DNA from: an uncultured Faecalibacterium sp.
Lineage (GTDB): Bacteria; Bacillota; Clostridia; Oscillospirales; Ruminococcaceae
Direction of reading: 5' to 3'
Assembly: GCA_900765105.1 (NCBI GenBank)
Contig: CAAFQM010000152.1
Span: forward strand, 1 to 12,393
Length of the DNA: 12,393 nt
This document shows, one piece after another, positions 1 to 5,266 of the stretch; positions within the stretch are counted from its first letter, which is position 1, and each line of letters begins with the position of its first letter. The position numbers and the translations under genes were made by a program. Under the pieces are notes generated by a model. That model made no database searches, was not told where the DNA came from, and saw only the letters and a list, made by a program, of their open reading frames with translations.

Positions 1-857
1 GCCAGCACCACACCCATTGCGTTGCCGTAGCCGTAGCGGTACAGCTTGAATGCCGTGTAGTAGATGTAGTACATGATGGTATCGGTGCTGTGGTTGGGGC
101 CGCCGGAAGTCAGCAGCTGGATCAGCGCAAAGCACTGGAAGGAGTTGATGGTGGTGATGACCAGAATGTACAGGGTGGTGGGCATGATGGCGGGCCACTT
201 GATCTTCCAGAAGCACTGGAAATCGTTGGCACCGTCCACTTCGGCGGCTTCCACGATGGACTGGTCCACGTTGCCCAGAGCGGAGACGTACAGCACGATG
301 GGCTGGCCCACCGAGGTGGTGAGCAGGATCAGGATGATGCAGCCCAGCGCGAACCGCTCGTCACCCAGCCAGTTGATGTTCTTGTCGATGATGCCGAGGG
401 TCTTGCCCAGATAGTTGAAGATGCCGTAGTAATTGTTGTACATCCACTTCCACACCACGGTGACGGCCACAGAGCCGGTGACCACGGGCAGGTAGAACAC
501 GCAGCGGAAGAGGCTGGTGGTCCACTCGGGCAGATCCACGATGGCGGAAGACACCCACAGCGAGAAGATGCAGGTGACGGGCACCGAAACAACCACGATG
601 ATGATGGTGTTTTTCAGTGCGCCGAGGAAGATGGGGTCGGTAAACAGCTCCTTGTAGTTTGCCAGTCCCACAAAGACATCGGCGCGGTTCATGGTGGAGT
701 CGAAGAAGCTGGTCACTACGCAGAGGATCATGGGGTAGATCACGAAGCCCAGGAAGAAGATCAGGCTGGGCAGCAGGAAACAATAGGATGCAAAGGTCTC
801 GCGCCGGACCAGCGCACTGCTGCGCTTTGGTTCCTTGATCGCCGTCTTAGCAGCCAA
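1..857 (-). CDS. CUT1 sugar ABC transporter permease, MalF type (3' end outside window)
   Basis: Inner-membrane permease subunit of a carbohydrate ABC importer; it would pair with a MalG-type partner and an MsmK/MalK-type ATPase not in this window. Reading the minus strand from a TTG at 857 gives MAAKTAIKEPKRSS and stays open to the window edge (about 285 residues). A first membrane segment lies at residues 25-50, further hydrophobic segments at about 83-103, 118-136 and 170-192, and the cytoplasmic EAA loop is clear at about 203-226 (EAAEVDGA...FWKIKWPAIMP), the contact site for the ATPase. The family is usually about 290-310 residues, so only the last helix is missing. The start is uncertain: TTG 857 follows a GGTGAT Shine-Dalgarno-like stretch, but GTG 866 and TTG 869 are in frame. 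It lies just downstream of the binding-protein gene, separated by a hairpin, in the usual operon order. Confidence 0.93.
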   Translation of the reverse strand, partial: MAAKTAIKEPKRSSALVRRETFASYCFLLPSLIFFLGFVIYPMILCVVTSFFDSTMNRADVFVGLANYKELFTDPIFLGALKNTIIIVVVSVPVTCIFSLWVSSAIVDLPEWTTSLFRCVFYLPVVTGSVAVTVVWKWMYNNYYGIFNYLGKTLGIIDKNINWLGDERFALGCIILILLTTSVGQPIVLYVSALGNVDQSIVEAAEVDGANDFQCFWKIKWPAIMPTTLYILVITTINSFQCFALIQLLTSGGPNHSTDTIMYYIYYTAFKLYRYGYGNAMGVVL

Positions 858-893
858 GAAAATCACCAATCCTTTCGGTCAGAGTGGTTTTTA

Positions 894-935
894 CAAATAA
901 AGCCCCTCCCTCGCCGGGATCTTCGAGGAAGGGGC
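894..935 (-). terminator. Attenuator-like hairpin between binding protein and permease genes
   Basis: On the minus strand a 12-base-pair stem (902-913 with 924-935, one G-T pair) closes a 10-base loop and is followed by TTTATTTG. It sits between the stop of the binding-protein gene and the permease start. In such operons a hairpin here usually stabilises the upstream mRNA or terminates part of transcription, giving more binding protein than permease. The T-run is imperfect, so partial read-through is expected. Confidence 0.75.
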
Positions 936-976
936 GCGTTCAATTCAGATATTTCTGATCGTACAAAGTTCTGCGC

Positions 977-2338
977 TTATGCCTCGGCGGCAGCAGCTGC
1001 GTTTGCGTTCTCCACGAAGGTGGCAACGGCAGTGGAAACATCCTCGCCGGTGCCCACGCGCTGCAGCATGTTCCACCACTCGGTGCGTGCGGTGGTCCAG
1101 CCCGGGGTGATCTGGTAGTAGTCGCCCAGATAGTTCATGAACTTGCTGTACTCGCTCATGATATCGTTGCCTGCGTAGATGTCGCCCACGCTGGAACGAA
1201 CCGGGAAGTAGGTGGATGCCAGAACGCTTGCGCCTACCTGATCGGGGTCAGCAGCGATGAAATCGATGAAGGTCTTGGCGGCTTCGATCTTGGCGGAATC
1301 GCCGTTATCGAAGATGCCGAAGCCCCAGATGCCGCCGCACAGCTTCGGGTCGCCGCTCTCGGTGGGGAAGGCCATGGGCATGATCTCGTCGCCGTCGTTG
1401 GTCAGGCCGGCGTCGTTGTTGTCGGTGTTCAGCTGCTGTGCAATGTTCCAGCAGAAAGCCATCTGCAGGGTGCCGTTGCGGAACAGGGTGATTTCGTCGC
1501 CGCCCACGATGGAAGCGTCAAAGTTGATGCCGTCGGTATCATACAGGGTCTGGATGGCCTTGACGTTCTCGGCGGAATCGGCAGTGTACTTGGTGTGGGC
1601 TGCATCGGTAAAGGTGCCGCCGTACATGTTGTTGATGATGGCGCGGGTGCCCTGGTCGCCGCCCTGGCCGCCGCAGTACACAGCAGCAACGTTCTCATAG
1701 CCGCCCTTGTACAGTGCATCCACAGTGTTCAGGAAGTCCTCGGTGCTCCAGGTGTGGGTATCGGTGTTGATGTACTTGTCTGCGCCCACTTCCTTGGCCT
1801 TGGTCATGTTGACGGCCATGCAGTGTGCGGTCATGCACAGGGGATACTCGTAGTAGTCGCCGGCGTCGTTCTTGCAGGCGGATTCCACAGACTCGTAGAT
1901 GTCCTTCTTGGCATCGTCGGTCCACAGGTCGTTCAGCGGAGCCATGACGCCCTTGGCGCCCCAGTTGGCAACCAGACGCTCGGGGCCTTCCATGATCAGG
2001 TCGGGAGCGCTGCCACCCTCGATGGCGGTGTTCACCTGGTCATCGCCGTTGGTGTAGTCCAGATATTCCACGGTGACCGTGATGTCGGGGTACTTTTCGT
2101 TGAAGCTTGCGATCAGCTCCTGCACGGTCTCATCCTTGCCCCAGCCGCCGATGGGGTATGTCCACAGCTTGATGCTGGTTGCGCCGCCGGCTGCAGTGGA
2201 TGCTGCAGTGGAACTTGCGGTGGAAGAAGCAGCGGTCGAGGTGGAAGCGGAAGAACCGCCGCAGGCGGCCAGAGCGCCGGCTGCACCCAGAACGCCAGCG
2301 GCCTTCAGGAACGAACGGCGGGAAATACAGTTTTTCAT
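977..2338 (-). CDS. Sugar ABC transporter substrate-binding lipoprotein (CUT1, SBP family 1)
   Basis: Extracellular membrane-anchored receptor that delivers a sugar or oligosaccharide to the adjacent permease. 453 residues, normal for the family. The N-terminus has a twin-arginine-like motif SRRSFLK (residues 6-12), a hydrophobic stretch and a lipobox LAAC with Cys26 as the lipid-modified residue. A Ser/Thr/Ala-rich tether (about 27-52) leads into the periplasmic-binding fold, which starts IKLWTYPIGGWG and includes the typical FNEKYPDITVTVEY segment. The ATG at 2338 is preceded by AAGGAG with 8 bases spacing. First gene of a minus-strand transcript with its own promoter at 2412-2440, divergent from an RpiR regulator. 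The substrate cannot be read from the sequence; an RpiR/SIS neighbour hints at a sugar whose phosphate is sensed. Confidence 0.95.
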   Translation of the reverse strand: MKNCISRRSFLKAAGVLGAAGALAACGGSSASTSTAASSTASSTAASTAAGGATSIKLWTYPIGGWGKDETVQELIASFNEKYPDITVTVEYLDYTNGDDQVNTAIEGGSAPDLIMEGPERLVANWGAKGVMAPLNDLWTDDAKKDIYESVESACKNDAGDYYEYPLCMTAHCMAVNMTKAKEVGADKYINTDTHTWSTEDFLNTVDALYKGGYENVAAVYCGGQGGDQGTRAIINNMYGGTFTDAAHTKYTADSAENVKAIQTLYDTDGINFDASIVGGDEITLFRNGTLQMAFCWNIAQQLNTDNNDAGLTNDGDEIMPMAFPTESGDPKLCGGIWGFGIFDNGDSAKIEAAKTFIDFIAADPDQVGASVLASTYFPVRSSVGDIYAGNDIMSEYSKFMNYLGDYYQITPGWTTARTEWWNMLQRVGTGEDVSTAVATFVENANAAAAAEA

Positions 2339-2374
2339 AATCGTTTCTCCTTCGCATTCAATGCTTCACATGCG

Positions 2375-2398
2375 GCGGCCTCTCATCCCGGCGGCCGC
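2375..2398 (-). other. GC-rich hairpin in the binding-protein mRNA leader
   Basis: GCGGCC at 2375-2380 pairs with GGCCGC at 2393-2398 around a 12-base loop. It falls within the predicted 5' leader, between the promoter and the Shine-Dalgarno site. It could stabilise the mRNA 5' end. No T-run follows, so it is not a terminator. Confidence 0.35.
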
Positions 2399-2411
2399 TC
2401 TTGATGGCTCC

Positions 2412-2440
2412 ATTATAGAAAAATATTTTCATTTTGTCCA
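2412..2440 (-). promoter_or_regulatory. Promoter of the sugar ABC operon
   Basis: On the minus strand TGGACA (2435-2440) and TATAAT (2412-2417) are separated by exactly 17 bases, a near-consensus housekeeping promoter. Transcription should begin near 2405, giving a leader of about 67 bases before the ATG at 2338. The spacer is occupied by a palindrome (2417-2431), consistent with repression by steric exclusion. Confidence 0.85.
2417..2431. promoter_or_regulatory. Candidate operator 1 (AGAAA-N5-TTTCA) inside the ABC promoter
   Basis: A 15-base imperfect palindrome lies between the -35 and -10 elements of the ABC promoter and shares its TGAAA-N5-TTTCA plan with a second site at 2611-2625 near the divergent regulator gene. 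Likely binder, by position, is the RpiR-family protein encoded next door; this is an inference. Confidence 0.5.
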
Positions 2441-2447
2441 TTCACGG

Positions 2448-2487
2448 TTTTCATAAATTTTCAGAAACGGGCTGTGCATTGTGCACA
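2448..2487. repeat. Duplicated intergenic block, copy 1
   Basis: Contains TTTTCATAAA, then AAACGGGCTGTG (2465-2476), then the perfect inverted repeat TGTGCA-TTG-TGCACA (2473-2487). The same three elements recur in the same order at 2620-2667 near the rpiR-family promoter, so each of the two divergent promoters has one copy just upstream of its -35 element. Confidence 0.55.
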
Positions 2488-2530
2488 AAAGTGTGGGATA
2501 CAGAATGAAATGCAAGGAATCTCACACTTT
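2488..2530. repeat. 43-base dyad symmetry in the divergent regulatory region
   Basis: Arms AAAGTGTGGGAT (2488-2499) and ATCTCACACTTT (2519-2530) pair over 12 positions with one G-T pair, around a 19-base loop. There is no proper T-run on the plus side (ATTGG follows), so it is not a clear terminator. It could be a regulator site, an insulating hairpin between the divergent units, or part of a small RNA. Confidence 0.5.
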
Positions 2531-2610
2531 ATTGGCCTGAAATTATTACAAAATGGTACAAACCAACCCAAAACGTGGTGAAAAAGATTTCCGTAAAGAA
2601 AACGTAAAAA

Positions 2611-2625
2611 TGAAATGAATTTTCA
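2611..2625. promoter_or_regulatory. Candidate operator 2 (TGAAA-N5-TTTCA)
   Basis: Perfect 5-base arms around 5 bases, extended by one A-T pair to 2610-2626. Matches the palindrome inside the ABC promoter about 194 bases away. Position upstream of the rpiR-family promoter would suit autoregulation or looping between the two sites. Confidence 0.5.
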
Positions 2626-2667
2626 TAAACGGGCCGTGATTTCCGTCAAAACTGTGTGCTCTGCACA
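2620..2667. repeat. Duplicated intergenic block, copy 2
   Basis: TTTTCATAAA (2620-2629) overlaps AAACGGGCCGTG (2627-2638), followed by the palindrome TGTGC-TCT-GCACA (2655-2667). It matches copy 1 at 2448-2487 in element order, with different internal spacing. Confidence 0.5.
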
Positions 2668-2700
2668 GAACTTGGCCCGAAAATGTGTTCAATGCGTCTC

Positions 2701-2729
2701 TTGAACAGCGGAAACGATTCTTTTATACT
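2701..2729 (+). promoter_or_regulatory. Promoter of the RpiR-family regulator gene
   Basis: TTGAAC (2701-2706) and TATACT (2724-2729) are separated by 17 bases. The expected start of transcription near 2736 leaves a leader of about 55 bases to the ATG at 2791 and argues against the in-frame ATG at 2743, which would lie only 7 bases from the mRNA end. Confidence 0.8.
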
Positions 2730-2790
2730 TTTTATAAGGTGAATGAAATCGGCGGCGGCAGATTCGGGCTGCCGGATGGGAGAAAAGGAA

Positions 2791-3636
2791 ATGGCAACAA
2801 ATTTTTGGGAGCTGCTGCAGCAGCATCAGAGCGACCTGACAAAATCGGGCCGGACGGTGGCGGAGTATCTTCTGCAGCATCCGGCGGAAGCACAGTACCT
2901 GTCCATCTCGTCGCTGGCGCGGGAATGCCGTGTGGCCGAGGCTACGGTGTTCCGGTTCTGCCGGGCACTGGGGTTTGAGGGCTACCACGAAATGCGCATT
3001 GCGCTGGCGCAGGCCAACGCCACCGGCGCTCTGGTCAACCAGCGTGCGCCGGACCCGGACGCCGACACCGCCACCCTCTGCGAGCATGCGGCGGCGCTGT
3101 TCATGACGGCCATCAACGGCACGCAGAACACCCTCTCGCCGGATGCGGTGGACGAGGCTGTGGCCCTGCTGCACAAGGCACGGCAGGTGTACTGTCTGGG
3201 GCAGGGCGGAAGTATGCTGATCGCAAACGATATCTGTGCCCGCTTTGCAAGCATCTCTACCAAATTCCGCACGGCAGGCGACAGTCACCTGCAGCTGGTC
3301 ACGGCCAGCCTGATGACGGAGGAAGATGTGGTGCTGTTCGTGTCCTACTCCGGCGCGACGCGGGATATGCTGGAAACGCTGAAGGTGGCCAAGGCCGCCG
3401 GAGCAAAGGTGATCCTGCTGACCCATTACGAGGACTCGCCGGGCGCAAAAATGGCGGACATCGTGCTGCTGTGCGGCGCGCAGGAAAGCCCGCTGGATGC
3501 AGGCAACATCCCCATCAAGGTGGCGGTGCTGTATGTGGCGGAAGTGCTGGTGCTGCGGTACATGATGGATGATCCGGACGATGCAAACAAAGCGCAGGAC
3601 CGCACCAGCGAAGCGCTGGCGGTCAAGCTGCTGTAA
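2791..3636 (+). CDS. RpiR/MurR-family transcriptional regulator with SIS domain
   Basis: DNA-binding regulator that senses a phosphosugar. 281 residues from ATG 2791, the family's usual size. The N-terminal HTH_6 domain (about 1-75) contains SISSLARECRVAEATVFRFC (39-58), typical of RpiR proteins; the C-terminal SIS domain (about 125-260) has VYCLGQGGS and FVSYSGATRD (183-192), the phosphosugar-binding loops. The start is chosen because GGGAG at 2778-2782 stands 8 bases before it; in-frame ATGs at 2743 and 2776 lack a good site. Divergent from the sugar ABC operon and most likely its local regulator. Followed directly by a strong hairpin terminator. Confidence 0.93.
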   Translation: MATNFWELLQQHQSDLTKSGRTVAEYLLQHPAEAQYLSISSLARECRVAEATVFRFCRALGFEGYHEMRIALAQANATGALVNQRAPDPDADTATLCEHAAALFMTAINGTQNTLSPDAVDEAVALLHKARQVYCLGQGGSMLIANDICARFASISTKFRTAGDSHLQLVTASLMTEEDVVLFVSYSGATRDMLETLKVAKAAGAKVILLTHYEDSPGAKMADIVLLCGAQESPLDAGNIPIKVAVLYVAEVLVLRYMMDDPDDANKAQDRTSEALAVKLL

Positions 3637-3643
3637 AATGGAA

Positions 3644-3678
3644 ATGCCCCCGATGCCAAAGTCTGGCATCGGGGGCAT
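3644..3678. terminator. Intrinsic terminator after the RpiR-family gene (bidirectional)
   Basis: A perfect 15-base-pair stem (3644-3658 with 3664-3678) with loop AAGTC, starting 8 bases after the regulator stop. The plus-side tail (ACTTATG) is T-poor, the minus-side tail (TTCCATTTTAC) a little better, so it may serve both strands. Confidence 0.85.
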
Positions 3679-3692
3679 ACTTATGTGGCGGA

Positions 3693-3819
3693 TTATTCCT
3701 GCTGTTCAGCGGGGTCCTGCATCCGGATGATCTTTGTCGGGACGCCGCCCACAACGGCGTAGTCCGGCACATCCTTCGTAACCACGGCACCCGCACCGAC
3801 CACGGCATACCGGCCGATG
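3693..3819 (-). pseudogene. C-terminal remnant of a left-handed beta-helix acetyltransferase
   Basis: The minus strand reads TIGRYAVVGAGAVVTKDV, then PDYAVVGGVPTKIIRMQDP and a short tail to a TAA at 3693. This is the last coil and C-terminus of a hexapeptide-repeat acyltransferase (maltose/galactoside O-acetyltransferase or serine acetyltransferase class), with the typical VVGAGAVVTKDVP signature. Upstream an in-frame stop follows at once and the sequence switches to a different gene remnant on the other strand. About 41 of some 180-200 residues remain, so it cannot be functional. Confidence 0.85.
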
Positions 3820-3957
3820 GTCTATATCATGAGCATCCAGCCCAATGCCAGCCTGACCATGATCGGTCTGGCGGCTCCGACCTCCACCGTTGTGGGGATT
3901 ATCCTGAATGTCTGCTTCTACCTGTATCTGGAATGCAAGGAAAAGAAAGCGGCCTGA
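3820..3957 (+). pseudogene. C-terminal remnant of an integral membrane protein, family unknown
   Basis: The plus frame reads VYIMSIQPNASLTMIGLAAP, a hydrophobic helix (STVVGIILNVCFYLYLE) and a charged tail ECKEKKAA, ending TGA at 3955-3957. One transmembrane helix with a lysine-rich cytoplasmic end suggests the C-terminus of a transporter; I cannot name the family. No Shine-Dalgarno site or start is present, and it abuts the acetyltransferase remnant at about 3811-3822. Confidence 0.6.
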
Positions 3958-3972
3958 ACGGCTCTCCGGCTC

Positions 3973-4001
3973 TTTTCCAAACGCGCAAATCGTGGTAAAA
4001 T
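3973..4001 (+). promoter_or_regulatory. Extended -10 promoter of the SseB-like gene
   Basis: CGTGG-TAAAAT (-10 at 3996-4001) with a poor -35 (TTTTCC, 3973-3978) at 17 bases. The TG before the -10 fits an extended -10 promoter. A nearly identical element precedes the gene at 5267. Confidence 0.6.
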
Positions 4002-4028
4002 AAAAGAAAACGCAAAGGAAAAGCAGCT

Positions 4029-4442
4029 ATGGAACAGACAAAAGACGAAGGCCTGCGCGGGAACGAAAAGATCGAGCAGGCGATCTATGCCTTGCAGCAG
4101 CAGCCGAACGAGGAACAGCTGGCGCACACCCTGACCGTGCTCCGCCGGAGAATGACGGAAAACGGCCAGCTCGTTGCGGCGGTGCAGCCGGACAACAGCA
4201 CCGGCCAGATGCAGCTGCGCACGGTACAGACTGCGGATGGAGGGCTCTGGTGGTACGCCTTTACCAGTTTCGACGAGGAAATGAAGGGCGCCGAGGCAGT
4301 CCAGTCCACCTTTCTGGTGGAGATGGAACCGCTGTTCCGTCAGGCGCTGACGGTGCCGGAGATCCGGGGCATCATCCTGAACCCGTGGAACCGCACCCTT
4401 CAGCTGGACAAGACCCTGCTCCGCATCATCCGGGGCGAATAA
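4029..4442 (+). CDS. SseB family protein
   Basis: 137-residue soluble protein of the SseB N-terminal-domain family, whose biochemical role is not settled (SseB-like domains occur in secretion chaperones and stand-alone housekeeping proteins). Support: GGLWWYAFTSFDEEMKG (71-87) followed by a short alpha-helix and EIRGIILNPW (111-120), the family's closing strand-loop, with LQLDKTLLRII after it. The N-terminal 45 residues are charged helices. ATG 4029 follows AAAGGAAAA with about 9 bases spacing. Monocistronic: own promoter at 3973-4001 and a strong terminator right after the stop. Complete for a single-domain SseB protein. Confidence 0.8.
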   Translation: MEQTKDEGLRGNEKIEQAIYALQQQPNEEQLAHTLTVLRRRMTENGQLVAAVQPDNSTGQMQLRTVQTADGGLWWYAFTSFDEEMKGAEAVQSTFLVEMEPLFRQALTVPEIRGIILNPWNRTLQLDKTLLRIIRGE

Positions 4443-4444
4443 AG

Positions 4445-4490
4445 AGCGAACCTGCCGCCTGTTTTACCGGGCGGCAGGTTCGCTTTATTT
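4445..4490 (+). terminator. Intrinsic terminator of the SseB-like gene
   Basis: Perfect 15-base-pair stem (4445-4459 with 4470-4484), 10-base loop, then TTTATTT. It begins three bases after the stop codon. Confidence 0.9.
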
Positions 4491-4502
4491 ATAGGCAGAA
4501 AA

Positions 4503-4637
4503 TCAGACGATGGTCATGAACCACTCGACGGTCTTGGGGTCGTAGTGGGAGAAGAACAGACTCTCGCCGCTGTCCAGCGTAACGTATTCCATGATCGAAC
4601 CTTCGTTCTGTGTTTGGGTGAAGTTTGCCTGCATCAT
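4503..4637 (-). CDS. Small hypothetical ORF, 44 residues (possible gene remnant)
   Basis: The minus strand encodes MMQANFTQTQNEGSIMEYVT followed by LDSGESLFFSHYDPKTVEWF and MTIV, ending TGA at 4503-4505. Composition looks coding (balanced, protein-like, C/G-ending codons), but no Shine-Dalgarno site precedes the paired ATGs at 4634-4637, and upstream is AT-rich intergenic DNA. It may be a small gene or the C-terminal stub of a lost one. I do not recognise the family. Confidence 0.4.
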   Translation of the reverse strand: MMQANFTQTQNEGSIMEYVTLDSGESLFFSHYDPKTVEWFMTIV

Positions 4638-4724
4638 TACTTTACAACGTGAAGACGAAAATATAAAATATCAATATATCAATATCGGAATCTGCTTTTC
4701 AAAAAATGAAACGTGAGGAACAGT

Positions 4725-5210
4725 ATGCTAGACCTGAATGAACTGAACCAGCTGGTGGAATTTGCAGATCTCGGCACCCTTTCCAAAGTGGCAGAGCAGG
4801 AACACATCTCCACGCCGTCCCTGACCCGCAGCATGAAACATCTGGAGGAAAGCTTCGGGGTGCCGCCGGGCCATGAACTGGCAAAACATGCAGCGTTGAG
4901 CATGGCGGAGATCAACGGGCTCAATTTTCTGCTCCGCACTGAGCTGGGGTTCTGGGATGCCCTCTGCCGCCGCAAAATGCCGTCGTCGCGGTTTCTGGTG
5001 CAGACAGATGAGGCAACTTTCACCGAGCTGGTCAATTCCTCCTCGCTGCCCTGTTTTACCACCGACTATTTCAAGAATGCGCCGCTGCGCTATCCCGGGC
5101 GGGTGTTCATCCCGCTGACCGACCCGGAAGCCGATGCGACCTTTTATCTCGCCCGGCGCAGAACGGGCAAAAAATCAGCGCCGCGGCAGAAAACAGCCGG
5201 TGTTGTGTGA
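4725..5210 (+). pseudogene. LysR-family regulator with an in-frame internal deletion
   Basis: LysR regulators are normally about 290-300 residues: winged HTH, linker helix, two-lobed effector domain. Here 161 residues remain. Residues 1-47 are a good LysR HTH (LSKVAEQEHISTPSLTRSMK and HLEESFGVP); residues 48-145 match the late part of an effector domain (PPGHELAKHAALSMAEINGL, then FLVQTDEATFTELVNSSSLP, then RVFIPLTDPEADATFYLARR). The linker helix and first effector lobe, roughly 110-130 residues, are missing at GVP|PPGH, base 4860-4870. The frame stays open. ATG 4725 is preceded by GAGGA at 5-6 bases; the upstream GTG 4713 is not needed. It could bind DNA without effector control, but is most simply a decaying gene. 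Confidence 0.8.
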
Positions 5211-5231
5211 AGCCGCAAAGCGTGATAAAAT
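5203..5231 (+). promoter_or_regulatory. Extended -10 promoter of the NADAR-like/nuclease operon
   Basis: CGTGA-TAAAAT (-10 at 5226-5231) with a weak -35 (TTGTGT, 5203-5208) at 17 bases, overlapping the end of the LysR remnant. It shares CGTGRTAAAATAAAA with the promoter of the SseB-like gene. Confidence 0.6.
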
Positions 5232-5266
5232 AAAAACAATTTATTTTTGACAGATCGGAGTGTCTT

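Noticed and set aside
90..1118. Long plus-strand ORF of 342 codons
   Set aside because: Antisense to the permease and binding-protein genes; His/Gly/Asp-rich composition is the reverse-frame shadow of GC-rich coding DNA.
1595..2404. Plus-strand ORF of 269 codons
   Set aside because: Antisense to the binding-protein gene, with low-complexity Gly/Ser/Cys runs mirroring the lipoprotein tether.
2743..2790. Upstream ATG starts (2743, 2776) for the RpiR-family gene
   Set aside because: 2743 lies about 7 bases from the predicted mRNA start and 2776 lacks a Shine-Dalgarno site; 2791 has both spacing and family-like N-terminus.
5247..5252. TTGACA in the leader of the nuclease-fusion gene
   Set aside because: Only 15 bases before the start codon, leaving no room for a -10; the upstream CGTGATAAAAT fits better.
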